Positions 50,190 through 61,649 are shown, counted from the first letter of the stretch. The stretch: 64,000 nt of DNA from Capillidium heterosporum (GCA_016630905.1 WBMQ01000001.1:992001-1056000), one strand, 5' to 3'. Numbers and translations are program-made. The notes: a model not told the origin generated them from the sequence alone.

Positions 50190-51134
50190 CTAAGCCTCCG
50201 ATTGCTCGAAAAGCAAGGTTGAGTATGGTGGCTCCAAATGTGTAGAACTAAAACTGAAGGTAGGGTCACCGACATCTTCGATGACTAAATCACCTAGTTT
50301 AGCAGAGCTATAGTCAAAGGGACTAGCTACAAAATCCTGATACCGACCACCTGGGAATGCATTGTTTATCTCCATAGCTAGATCAGCTGGCACTATAAAC
50401 CCGCCACTCATACCTTCCACTTTCCTACCAAAGTCCATCGTGTCACTGCTTGGATTACTTAACGTTGGGGTCCCCCTGTACAATGTATTGTCCTCCGACT
50501 TTGTTTTCGACTTGGACCTGCGTGGCGTCTGAGAAGGGACTTTCTCAGAGTAGGAGCTACTTAACAGATCCCGGTTACTCTCATTTATGGCGTGGATATT
50601 CTGCTTGATACCCTTGAGGTAAGGAAGTTTGGGTATGAAGGATAGGAGAAGGTATGTTATGCCGACTATAATTATAAAGTAGCAGCAGCATACGTCAATG
50701 AATATGTTGGATCGGTAGGTTATGAGAGCAGATAGTAGGTAGGTGAAACCTCTCCCTGCAAACGTCCTTAGGAACATAAAGTAATTGGTCATAAATGTCG
50801 TCTGGTGGAGTTCAGTGAGCATACCAACGACACTTGTCAAGCTAATAATTATTTAATATTCAGTCTAAGTTGTAGGCATTGTAAATATCGAAAATTATAA
50901 ATGTAGTATAGTAAAAGCACACTAGTTATAGTATCTAAATAGAGAATTTTACCTAATAAAAGCCACCGGGACCAACTCGTTATCCAACTTGTTATGGTCT
51001 AGACCAACAACTAAAGCACTGCCTATTATTGCTGCCCAAGTCAACAGGTTGATCAAGTTAAAAACTATGCCTAAAGTTCCAAAGTTCCACCACTTGGATA
51101 CGCCTTTCCGCTTACCGTTTATCAGAGTATGCAT
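50190..51134 (-). CDS. COPI-associated-type four-helix membrane protein
   Basis: Exons 51134-50953 and 50841-50190 give 277 aa. The intron (111 nt) is longer than usual here but closes the frame. Helices: NLINLLTWAAIIGSALVVG; LTSVVGMLTEL, which forms the second with the exon-1 end; FMFLRTFAGRGFTYLLSALI; and VCCCYFIIIVGITYLLLSFI. The spacing and the GRG before the third helix fit the COPI-associated (COPI_assoc) family of Golgi membrane proteins. The C-terminal 130 residues are cytosolic and Ser/Pro-rich with a basic patch (PRRSKSKTKSED), suggesting phosphorylation. Family assignment is by pattern and moderate only. Confidence 0.68.
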
Positions 51135-52058
51135 TCTTCGTTACTATGTATTCTTCTACGACTCCTTTTACGCTTTTCAAAGAAATAGAACATATTTTTT
51201 GGCAATAGACTTGTACTTATATTGTTTGCACTTTGTGCTTGAGTATACGGAATTATGCTCGTGTTCAAATAAAAATTTGGCAGTTAAATTGTTCGGTTGG
51301 AAAACTTGGAATGTGTATGTGTAATCTAATTTATTTCTTTATTGATGTTGGAATACACAACGTTGCTTAGAATGTTTTGTGAAATATATATTGTAAATGT
51401 TGTTATATGTTGGCTTATAGAATGTTTAATTATAAGCAAAATAAGATGGGAATGTACCCGAATGTGGGTGATAGGGAAAAGCTTTGAAGGAAATAAATAG
51501 ATTGAGGTCATATCTATTGTAAATTTTTACATCTATGAATATAGGTTGAATTGGTTATAGTAAGCTTTGAGACACAGTAGAAGATTTTAATGTCAAGTCG
51601 ACGAACGTATGCAAAGCTAAATATGGCGCTTACTGCAAAGACGGTAGTTTACTATTTATAATGGTACATTTTGTAAAAATATCAACTATCATCTAGCAAT
51701 CTAAAGCTGGGCTAGGATGCATACTTAACTACAGTAAAACCTATTATGAAAAGAACTTCGTATAGTAATGAAGCTGACATTTCTAAATGTAGCGTATCCC
51801 TTTAATACTTTCACAGCACTTGTATAGGACCTTAGAAACCGAATTTTTGAATAGCCTTAATCCAGAATCCCTTTTTATGAAGAGAATTCACTGTAAGCAC
51901 TGCCTAACGAAATCTTTCTTAGCAAATATATACATATAATAAGCTTTAATAGGTTTTATTCAAAAAATACTATTCATAATTCTATTATTATAAGAATTTT
52001 TATATACTATTTGTGTATATTGCTAACTGATTGGATCACCATTCAAGTTATTTTTCAT
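51135..52058. other. Intergenic
   Basis: 0.9 kb upstream of the COPI-associated-like gene and downstream of the tandem family. Open frames at 50989-51324 and 51326-51511 are AT-driven and unsupported. Confidence 0.6.
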
Positions 52059-52764
52059 TTAGTTACCACCACTGCCAGATGTATCAAATGAAGAATCACC
52101 AAAGTTGTAGTCAAAGTCATTGAGCGAGTTACAAAAGGTACCATTACAGTAACTTTCATACCCACCACCATCAAGCGCGGAAGCACTTAGGCCACCATAG
52201 AAAAACGCATTGGAGTGTATTATGTCGATGGATCGTGACCTTGATACAGCGTTCAATTCGAAAGATCTACTGCAGTGCGCCGAGAAACAAAAGGCAAACA
52301 CAAGTATGATGTTCTTGAACTCTTCGAATCGTGGTGTTAGATAGAGTGTCCCAAACTTGGTTTCGAATTTTCGCTTAACTAGAGAACCTACCACAGTCTT
52401 ATTCTCTATGACGATGTTCCACTTCCTTTTGGTACATCGAAAGAGGTAGGTGGCTGTGTTCGAACCTTCTGAAAACTCTTTGGCCTCCAAGGTGAAAGGG
52501 TCGACGTTAGTGAGTGCGTAGCTATTGAAACCTACTTTCTCTCGGAGATTGAGATGGAAAGTTCTTGGATTGGTGTAGATTGAGTCCATACCAAAGTCGA
52601 CAAACATCAAGGGGTTGGAGTTGTTGGGCTCGTTGAGACTTGCCCGTTCCTTGGAAAAGGTTATTGTATATAGCAGTCGTTTGTTGGCATCTTTTATCAA
52701 AAAGCTGTCTTCCTTTGCATTTTCCGCTACTGTAGTATAGTTTAAAGTATTTAGTGGTATTCAT
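52059..52764 (-). CDS. Tandem family copy A, tubby/LURP-one-like, frame interrupted once
   Basis: First of three related minus-strand genes, no introns, about 234 aa after correction. The body shows repeated beta-type segments (LLYTITFSKERASL, PRTFHLNLREKVGFNSYALT, KRKFETKFGTLYLTPRF) and a late hydrophobic helix (IILVFAFCFSAHC), the layout of the tubby C-terminal/LURP-one barrel with its central helix. A Cys- and Gly-rich tail follows (YESYCNGTFCNS). The start MNTTKYFKLYYSSGK and the body KEDSFLIKDANK are in frames differing by +1; one surplus base near 52719 (AAA-T-GCA) explains it, and the corrected register aligns without gaps with copy C. Function unknown; fold assignment is tentative. 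Confidence 0.7.
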
Positions 52765-53621
52765 GTCGCTACCTTCGAGATGTTGGACTTGGGGCCCAAC
52801 TTTTGTATGTAGATGGTCAACAGTTAAAGAAGTCAAGTGCTTGGCATTTCATTCAAGGATATTTCAGCGCCAATGCTTCGTACTATGCCCTATTTAGCGG
52901 GTTATTACTAACCAATTTATAATGTTGTTACTTGATTAGTTTGATTTTCCATTAAAGCTGGTCATAACTTAAACCTTTCTCCTTACTGCCATATCTTTCC
53001 TTATATTTTGATATATAGGATTGATTACCTCCATAGATGTCCAGCAGCCTAAAGTTGATAGTGCCAAAGAACTAACTCTGTTCAAAGACATTCAATAGAT
53101 GTGGACTATACCGTCGCTTTCTCTATATTTTGTTTATATTGGTTTAATATAGTGAGTTTCAATCGATAGTCAGATTCTGTGATGGGTGCCCTCAATTTAA
53201 ACCAATTTTTTAGCTTGGGAACTGAGATAACAGGGTAAAATTCTCCTTAAAAATAGATATCTACTAATGGCTTTAGTACCCTCTATTTATAAAATTATAT
53301 GAACATAAAAACATTCCATAGCGAAATCTTTAGCTGATATAAAACATATGGAAGTGTTATTTGCTCAAATTGCAAGTAATCTAACGAAAATGCATCAAAT
53401 TAAGCTTACTCAGTATTGGTTTAAGACTCAACATAGACAAGATATTTTTATACATAAATTTAAAACTATGGATTATCATGACTGGAAATATATATACTTC
53501 AAAATTCAATAAAATTTGTTATTGTATATCTACTTGAAATAGATATTATATGACTATGGTACGTATATGATAAAATATTATATTGATAGTAAATGAGATC
53601 ATAATTCAAATTAGTTCCCCT
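52765..53621. other. Intergenic within the tandem family
   Basis: 0.86 kb between copies A and B; promoter of copy A expected. No TATA box as clear as those of B and C. Confidence 0.55.
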
Positions 53622-54365
53622 TCAATCACCACCACCTCCGTCACCTCCGTCACCTCCGCCACCATCACAACCATCACAACCATCACTAAAACCCGAAAAG
53701 GAATAACCATAATCGTTCGATGAGGTACAGAATGTCCCGTCACAGTAACTCTCGTACCCATCGTTTCCAAGTGTACGAGCACATAATCCACCATAGTAGA
53801 AGGAGTTAGCTTGATTCCAACTTGAAGACCTGTAGCTCGATCTTGCGTTCTGTTCAAAACATTTGTAGCAGTGGGCTAAAAAGGTAAAAGCAAAGATGAG
53901 GGTCACGAACTCAATATCATCGATTCCGGGAGCTAAAAAAAGAGTTCCAAACTTGGTCTCAAACATCTTACGCTCAAGGAAGCCTACCTTAGCGCCACTT
54001 TCCTTCAAATAGATATGATGCTTTTTAATAACATAGGTACGGCAATTATTAGCTTGGTTGGAATCGTTGGATGTATATTCAACTTCTACTTTGTAAGGAT
54101 CGATGTTGGTGATGGTACAAGATTTGGTATGGGCCTTCTCACGGATCATTAGCTTAAAACTTGGCTTGTCGCTGATGAATCTAAAGGGTATGTCAAAAGA
54201 CATCAGCGGTTGGCTAGCGTTGGACGCGGTGATCGTCGCCTCGATTTTGGAAAATGTAATGGTGTAGAGGAGCATTTGCGACTTATCCTTTACATAAAAG
54301 TGGCTTTTCTCATAGAGTTTGGGGCTATAATATAGCTTGACGTATCGCTTGGAATTGTTTTTCAT
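53622..54365 (-). CDS. Tandem family copy B, tubby/LURP-one-like, intact
   Basis: 247 aa, intronless and without frame problems. Shares with copies A and C the start KRYVKLYYSP, LLYTITFSK, SFKLMIREKAHTKSCTITNI, KMFETKFGTLFLAPG, the hydrophobic FVTLIFAFTFLAHCYKCFEQ and the Cys-rich YESYCDGTFC. Its tail is a Gly/Asp/Cys repeat (SDGCDGCDGGGGDGGDGGGG). More diverged than A is from C. No signal peptide; likely cytosolic or membrane-associated, with the hydrophobic helix buried if the fold is tubby-like. Role unknown. Confidence 0.75.
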   Translation of the reverse strand: MKNNSKRYVKLYYSPKLYEKSHFYVKDKSQMLLYTITFSKIEATITASNASQPLMSFDIPFRFISDKPSFKLMIREKAHTKSCTITNIDPYKVEVEYTSNDSNQANNCRTYVIKKHHIYLKESGAKVGFLERKMFETKFGTLFLAPGIDDIEFVTLIFAFTFLAHCYKCFEQNARSSYRSSSWNQANSFYYGGLCARTLGNDGYESYCDGTFCTSSNDYGYSFSGFSDGCDGCDGGGGDGGDGGGGD

Positions 54366-54397
54366 CTTATACCTTATCTTGGATTACCTTGGGATGG

Positions 54398-54405
54398 CTT
54401 TTATA
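54398..54405 (-). promoter_or_regulatory. TATA box of tandem copy B
   Basis: TATAAAAG on the minus strand, about 33 bases before the ATG at 54365. Confidence 0.5.
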
Positions 54406-55504
54406 TTGTGCTAACGGCAGATTCTAAATAAGGGTAAAGCTTGTTGCTTCCCAGGAAGCTCATTTTTCGATTTCTCCAAGCCTTTCGCAGCATTCACGCC
54501 GTACTAAATTTTCAATGGGGAATAGTTGGTTTTTTATATTAACAGCCTAAATGGAGATGCGGTCTAGGAAATTGGTGGTTTATATCATTCAGCTGGTTCG
54601 TCAAATTGGGCTAATATCTCTACGATTAACTTTGGAGTGGTCTTTATCAAAGCTATCAGCATCGCCATTAGATATCACCAATTTTCGCATCAAAATTTCT
54701 GTTTTATAAAAATACTCATTGTCATTAAAAGCTTATTAAATAAGACACCTAGGCTTCGACTTAAAGAATATGAAAAGTATGGCTATCCAGTACTATTACT
54801 TCAATATAGATGTATAGGCTTACAAAATTTCAAAACCAATAAGTTTAACTAGATTAGATGCAGTATTACAAATATTTATTGTTGGCTGGTCGCCCTCGCC
54901 GAGCGTTTGACCACTGGCTCGGAATTCCAGTTGAATGGGTTCGACCAAACTTGATGAGTCCTTCAGCATGGGACGTGGTGTGTGTATCGTGTTGTGGGCT
55001 GGCTAATATAGACGTGATTGAATTATTTACAATCAATAAAAATACTCAAAACTCTTAATTCCCGTGAAACTATAGGTTAGGAATCTCATGTTTAACTAGC
55101 CAAGTCCAACCTACCTTTATGATCTCCTAAACGAAAATCCGAATTTAAACCAAAATAGAAAAGCCTCCTCTTTCTGTGCAAAAGTCCTGATATATATATA
55201 TCATAGCTCAGGAAAGGGTCATCCCTTGACAACGTATAGGTCGATTCTTTTCCATCAAAGGGAGGTAAAAATAAGAAAGGAATAATGGCCCATGGGCCAT
55301 AGTATTCTGTCAGGCAGTGGTGCCATTGTAAGTTGTGAAAAATAAAAATCATCTGATCGTTCGATATGACTTAGCTAGAGAGCTAAGTTGACATTTATTA
55401 CAGGTTTACTTACTATATGATATAGCTATATACAGAGATTTATACGATACTACTACAAAGTACTGCTAAAATTTAACTCCTTCAAAAATGAATGTATTCT
55501 AAAC
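54406..55504. other. Intergenic within the tandem family
   Basis: 1.1 kb between copies B and C. Open frames at 54637-54852, 54858-55058 and 55092-55352 have no family match or splice logic. Confidence 0.55.
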
Positions 55505-56357
55505 TCACCAGCCACCACCACCGCCACAGTCTCCACCTCCGAAACCACCACCACCAAAGTCACCCCCGAAGCCACCACTGTCACCGAAACCGCCTCCACC
55601 ATCAGTAAAAGCCGAACTGAAGTCAATACTCCCGAACGACCCTGAAGGAGCCCCTCCAAAATCCCCATAAACTGAACCAAACGAACCACCAAAATCGTAG
55701 TCAAAGCCGTTGGGATTGTTGCAGAAGGAACCGTCGTAGTAACTAGCATACCCTACTCCACCTAAAGCAAAAGCACTTAAACCACCGTAGAAGAAAGCGT
55801 TGCTATATATAATATCGTCGGAACGTGTACGCGATACAGCATTCAGTTCGAAGCATCTACTGCAATGGGCTGAAAAGCAAAAAGCGAACATGAGCACGAC
55901 GTTCTTGAACTCTTCAAAGCGTGGTGTTAGGTACAAAGTTCCGAATTTGGTTTCAAACTTGCGTTTTATCAATGAACCTATCTCAGTTTTCTTATCATCC
56001 AAAGTTATATTCCACTTTCGTCTCATACGACCACAGTGGTAGGTAGCCGTATTGAGGCCGTCGGAAAACTCTTTTATTTCCAAGGTGTAGGGGTTGACGT
56101 TGGTAAGAGAGTAGTGCTTAAACCCGGCCTTCTCGCGAAAATTAAGTTGGAAAGTCTTGAGGGTGTCGTCGATTGGTTCCGTACCAAAATCGATAAACAT
56201 CAAGGGTTCAGTGTTGTTGGGTTCAGTGAGACTTGCCCGCTTCCTTTGAAAAAGTTATAGTGTACAGCAATTGCTTGTTGGCATCTTTTATTATAAATTG
56301 CTCTTCCTTCAACTTGTCGCTGCTGTAGTATAGTTTGTAGTATTTGTTAGCCTTCAT
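55505..56357 (-). CDS. Tandem family copy C, tubby/LURP-one-like, frame interrupted once
   Basis: About 283 aa after correction, intronless. Closely related to copy A throughout (KYYKLYYSS, IIKDANKQLLYTITFSKE, REKAGFKHYSLTNVNPYTLE, KRKFETKFGTLYLTPRFEEF, VVLMFAFCFSAHCSRCFELN). The tail is much longer and Gly-rich (SGGFGGDFGGGGFGGGDCGG), a likely disordered region. Between SKE and EPNNTEPLMF the frame moves by +1; the zero frame runs into TGA at 56223-56225, and skipping one base there (CAC-T-GAA) gives the same residue count as copy A in this segment. Function unknown. Confidence 0.7.
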
Positions 56358-56397
56358 ATTGCTTTGCTATGCTTTGAGTTGGTGGATTTTGAACCTA

Positions 56398-56406
56398 CCT
56401 TTTATA
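56398..56406 (-). promoter_or_regulatory. TATA box of tandem copy C
   Basis: TATAAAAGG on the minus strand, about 41 bases before the ATG at 56357. Strong, closely spaced TATA boxes before copies B and C suggest inducible or high expression. Confidence 0.5.
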
Positions 56407-58030
56407 CCTGGACGGTCAATCTCTGTAAAGGTCAAAGTCAAGTGCCTGGTATTTTTTGCGGAGAGACGTTTCCCAACTACTCGTTGTAAGTACATAGAAT
56501 TCCTAAACTTCTTTGGAACTTGACATGTAGCTGGTAATTGGTATTTTACTTGATTAGGTTAGGATTCATACAAAAGTTCATTGAATGAAATTGAGAATGG
56601 TACTTTCGTGCCCAACTTTTATTTGGATTTATTGACTACTATTAGGATCCTATATCTTCCAGCCTTTTCTTTACACCAACAGCTAGGCTTGGCAAAAGTT
56701 AGTATTTGCCGATTTCTTTTCTAGATATAGCCACTCATTGAAAACTATTGATATACTTAGCAACGTGTTATAAGAAATGCATTACTGGGTTAAAAATTAC
56801 TTGATATTTCAAATCCTTACCGTGTTCTATAAGATGATTGATGCTATTGCTGATACATCTCGATATATTTCTATTTGCAAAAATTTACTTACCTTATGCA
56901 CATCTATAAATATTTCAAATATACAATTTAAAGTGAAAAGTATTTAATGAGCTATATTTAAATCCAAGTAAATTTTGCTTTACACCTAAAAGCTAGCTTA
57001 TAACAGGTTCTTACTATTGTAGTATGGATCTATGGAAATTTAAGCTATGTATTTTTATTCGATTTATAGGAATTGGTATTCAAACCATCCAGTTGTGTAT
57101 ATATCTTTTATAAAGTGCTACATTAATGGTATTTGATTGTTATGTACCTATATCCCTATACTAAAAAATGAATTCGCTTATAGTTATAGGATAGCTTGAA
57201 TCCATAGATTACTTTCTACTTAAAAGTTGTACGGCTTCCTTACCATGTGTAAGGAAAGGTAAGTAAATAAATAGTATCCTATGTTGAGCATAGCTTCTAT
57301 CAATTTTATCTTTATTTAGAAATTACAAGTTAGATTTAATCTTATCAAGCTTAAAATAATAGCAATCAACTTTCGGTAGTTGAGATATATTCGAAAATAT
57401 CAAAGTAGGACCAACTATAAATTTAGCTGTGATGGACAAGCTATATTAATATAAATATTATATGGTAGGCTTATAGTGTAATTTAATTGTAAAAATCGTA
57501 CTTACCAAATAATTGTGTTACCTTCTACCAGTCTTAAACTCAATAATTGAAATCTAAAAATATTCACCACATTATATACCGACATGTCTATGTATACTAA
57601 GGCATATATATGTATTACAGGCTATATATTTCAGTATGAAGCTGTTGATGGAATCCAGTAGCTTTTTATCAAAGTTTTTGTTTTATAGACTATTCAAACT
57701 GATTTAAAGAATATGTTCAAAATTAACTGAAGCTAAATCGCCAAATCTTTGCAATTGGATTTATAAATCTCGTTAAATCCATTCACTTAAATCGAAATTC
57801 TGTCGAGGAAAATTTCGAGTCTCTCAATTCCATCACTTCTGTCAACCGTTTAATTGTCAAATCTACGACCTAACCAATGAAGTCAAAGTCGCCTAAAATC
57901 AAGAGTTTCGAGTTCAAAGAAATGCTTAGCTAATCGACCTGTGACCTGTAGCATAAAGAAGTGTAAGCTTACCAAGAAACTTTTCAGACAGCGAACCTTG
58001 TTTTCACAGTTGAGCTTTTAGAAGATATAG
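56407..58030. other. Intergenic between divergent genes
   Basis: 1.6 kb AT-rich spacer between tandem copy C (minus) and the carrier gene (plus). No gene recognised. Confidence 0.6.
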
Positions 58031-59309
58031 ATGGCAAAGCAAGAGCTAGTTTCAGTAAACAGTATAGACAATGCCGAAAGTAAACTTACCGACAACTTGA
58101 AAATGAGCAATGTAAATAAACCTATAAATAAGGATAAGAGTTCATTCAGTTATATAGCAAAGTCCTTTATTGCCGGTGGTATAGCTGGTTGTGCAGGTAA
58201 CCTTTTTTGTTTTAGTTTATCTTGAATTTATTTTTGTATTTTAGCGAAGACGGCAGTTGCACCGTTGGACCGAGTCAAAATCTTGTTCCAAGTGAGTAAT
58301 CCCAAAGTACAACAGTATTCCGGTAAGTCAAATTCAAATATGTCCTTTAGCGTATTTACACCTTTAATTTTAAGGTTCATTTCAAGGCATTTTTACCGTT
58401 TTGAAAAAGATGTACAACTTGCATGGTGTCAAAGGTCTATTTCAAGGCCATACTGCAACTATATTGAGGATATACCCGTACGCTGCTATCAAATTTATGG
58501 CAGTGGAGCAGTTCAAAGTGGTAAGTGTTTATAGATATCTTGTTTGCATCTTACTTATGAAAATAAGGTTTTAGACAAGCCCAAAGCTTTGCAACAGAGT
58601 ACCGTGCACTTTCTAGCTGGTTCCCTAGCAGGTAGCGTGCACTTTTAGTTGTTAAGCTCACCTATTTTAAATAGGTATCACATCTGTCTTCTTCACCTAC
58701 CCCTTTGATATGGTCCGAACGCGGATGGCTTATGAGGTTGAGAATCCAGTCAAACTCAGCCAGATGGCCAAGATGATCTACAATGAGCCGCCAGCTACTC
58801 CGAAATTGGTGCCCATCATCGGCAAGATGTCAGGCATAGCCAACTTCTACCGGGGGTTCACCGCTTCCGTTATCGGGATCGTGCCCTACGCTGGTGCCAG
58901 CTTCTGGTGCCACTTTTTGTTGACCGACTGGATGAAGAAGCATTTGGCCAATCATGCCGTCGTCAAAGTTTCTACCCCCAATGGTCCCCGACGTCGACTC
59001 AAGGCCTGGGCTGAACTTACCTGTGGTGGATTGGCGGGTGCCTTTGCCCAGACCGTCTCTTACCCGTTGGAAGTTGTTCGACGTAAGATGCAGGTGGCTG
59101 GTAGGCAAGGGATAACCGCTGAGTTGGATACCATCAACGATCTGGGAAAACGTAAAGGGCTGGTAGCTACGGCTAGGGCAGTCTACGCCACCAAGGGGTG
59201 GCGCGGATTCTTTGTCGGATTGTCAATAGGCTACATGAAGGTCACTCCTATGGTCGCCATCTCCTTCTACACCTACGCCTCCATGAAGTCATTGTTGGAT
59301 ATCGATTGA
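58031..59309 (+). CDS. Mitochondrial carrier, Leu5/SLC25A16-42-like (CoA transporter type)
   Basis: Inner-membrane transporter with three carrier repeats. Exons 58031-58196, 58245-58322, 58375-58520, 58568-58631 and 58675-59309 give 362 aa with no frame conflict. Signature motifs: AVAPLDRVKILFQ in repeat 1, TYPFDMVRTRMAY in repeat 2 and SYPLEVVRRKMQV in repeat 3, with helix segments FIAGGIAGCAAKTA, GLFQGHTATILRIYPYAAIK and FYRGFTASVIGIVPYAGASF. The sequence around repeats 1-2 is nearest to Leu5 and Graves-disease carrier proteins, which import coenzyme A or its precursor. An alternative acceptor at intron 3 (58567 rather than 58574) is required to keep the frame. Substrate is inferred. Confidence 0.93.
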
Positions 59310-60022
59310 TACGGTTGTTGTACGGCTTGGGTACTTTTGAGTTCGTTTCTATTTCTGCTAGTGCAGTGTAGTGTTGAGTTCTTTTTTTACTTACTAGCTA
59401 TGCTCGTAACAACCTATATTTTTTGTTTATTACTCTTGAATCCATCTCTAGGCTATCGTACTTATGATTAACTATATCATTTTTAAGTTGAAAACTCGTA
59501 ATAAATTTGAATTTTTGTTTACCTCAGGGAAAATAGTTGATAGTTTATCCTTGAAATATTTTTGTTTAAATATATAGTTTCTAAGCGATTGTGTCTATAC
59601 AGTTATAGCTATCATAATAGTATATTCTTTCTACTTATTAGCCAGATTTGCATCTCATTTTCTCATGTACATTGGCTAAACGCCATTATTCTACTTGCAA
59701 TAGTGCTATAGTTTTTCCAAACAATACTAAAGTATCAAACATCTTAAAAATCTATTAGTTTATACCAGAGCACTTGGGTCTGCCCGATATAGACCTTTAC
59801 TAGCTATCAGTTGGCCTCCAAGTATTTCACTATAAACTTGTTAATGTTTATTGTCACAACTTAGTATGATTATACATATTTTTAAAATTTAGTATTATAT
59901 GACAGTGGCTAGCTTAATTTTACTTTAATGCCAATATAACCTTTCAAATTTAGTTTACAAATCTATAAATTTCAAAATGCAATTAACGAAATATAGACAT
60001 ATCCTATCGAATTTTATTCCAT
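59310..60022. other. Intergenic between convergent genes
   Basis: 0.7 kb between the carrier gene and the FAD gene 3' ends. AATAAA occurs at 59500-59505, possibly the carrier poly(A) signal. Nothing else seen. Confidence 0.55.
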
Positions 60023-61603
60023 TCAATCCAGTTTGAACTTGGTCGACAGCCAATTGTAGATAGGCAGTAAGATCCAAAACAGAAAGAGATCGACGATATC
60101 GAAGAACAATAAAGTGAACAGCCTGCTAAACTCGAACTTCTCATTGATAGTTATCTTGGCTGGTTCCTTGATAATCTTGAAGGGTGGAATTGCCCCTATA
60201 GCTTGAGCAGCCAAGGCACCTGATCTGAACCCATCTTCGTGGAACCCATATCCAGTCCAAGCACCTGCGAACAAGATGTTTCGTCCAGGTAAGTTCTGGA
60301 TCTCGTCTAATCTACTTTGGACTTCAACCAACTACAATAAATATAAGCGTATGGTCAAATTTATAAACTGATTACCTCCTGGGAAAATATTGGATGGGTG
60401 TAGTTGAAGGTACCCATTACAGTTGAAGGTCGAGGTGGTAGCTTGGGGTTCAAAGTTACGAAGATATTGCCGTACTTGTTGGCATCGATGCCCTGTAGTC
60501 GGTTCATCCAGTAGGTCAACGAAACTTGGCTATCTTGACCAACTTCATCCTCGTCTTCCAGGTATCCTAAGTAGTTCCAGGCCGACCATGCCTTTTCGCG
60601 GATGGGCATTAACTAAAATTCCAAAAGTCAGTAAATAATATAGCAGTATAAAATTACATGTGAATCCGAATGCAGCACAGCGACGTTTTCCGAGAACTTG
60701 ACCTGACCTAAGAGCTCCTTCTCAAGGTCAGTAGCCTGGCTGCCCAGCATCTCCAAAGTTTCGTCGGCGTGAGATGCGAAAATGACCTTGTCATAGAACT
60801 CGACCCCGCCGACGTCATCCTCAACCATGATCCTACCGTTGGGCATTGTAGTTACCGATTCGACTTTGCATCCCAATCTAACGTCATCCAAAATATCCAA
60901 AACTTTATCAACGTAGTTGCGAGCGCCACCGTCAACGGTTAACCACTGGAATTTTTTACCTACATTAAGTAAGCCATGGTTGGCCATGAACTGAACTAGG
61001 GTGAGGATGGGGAAGTTCTGGTAGCAGGTGTTGGGGATCCATCGACCATACAGCTGAAGAGAAGGGCAGTAGGTAGTCGAAGATGAACCCGTCACTGTAC
61101 CGGTAGTGTCTACAGTATTTTTCGAATACTCCAGTTCCGTCTCTCATCATCCTTGGGCAAAGTCAACAAGTTGGTGGACAAATTGTTGAACCGGACTATG
61201 TCGTACAGCATCAAGTAGAATTTCAAGCTGAACAGGTTGGAAACTTGGCAGAACAACGAACGTAAACTCTTACCCGAAAACTTCGAACTTGCCGTGGCTC
61301 TTACTGACACTCAAGCTCATGCTGCTCTTCTTGACTTTGACATCGAGGACGTTGAGGAAAGTTAAAAAGTTGGGGTAGTTGACGGCGTTCAAAACTATGA
61401 ACCCAGTGTCGACTTGGACCTTTTGGCCAGTCGAAAGGGGGTGGTGGGTAGTAGGTCTGGGTGTTGGTATGGCCACCGATGTACTCATTCTTTTCATATA
61501 AGGTCACTTTGAAGTCGGTCTGCGTACTTACGATCCAGCTGGCTGATAACCCTGAGATGCCCGATCCTATAACAGCTACCTTGTAAGCGTTTTCTTCGTC
61601 CAT
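60023..61603 (-). CDS. FAD-dependent amine-oxidase-like protein (COG2907 type), frame interrupted four times
   Basis: Flavoprotein of the NAD/FAD-binding amine-oxidase superfamily, of the kind associated with cyclopropane-fatty-acid synthase genes in bacteria. Exons 61603-60658, 60612-60376 and 60331-60023. The FAD site is intact: KVAVIGSGISGLSASWIV and LYEKNEYIGGHTNT. Then VDTGFIVLNAVNYPNFLTFL, YLMLYDIVRFNN, FPILTLVQFMANHGLL, GRNILFAGAWTGYGFHEDGF and a C-terminal hydrophobic helix. In exon 1 the conserved protein passes through frames by +1 near 61429 (GAC-T-GGC), 61272 (GGG-T-AAG), 61133 (AAC-T-GGA) and 61021-61043. Exon 1 is 946 nt; minus four it is in phase with exons 2-3, giving about 495 aa. 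Substrate unknown. A pseudogene is possible, but all changes have one sign. Confidence 0.8.
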
Positions 61604-61649
61604 ATTGTCGTAAACTTAAGTTTAAATTTGAAATTTGGGTGTTTTGCCA

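Noticed and set aside
55092..55352. 86-codon minus-strand open frame between tandem copies B and C
   Set aside because: Not related to the family, no supporting motif.
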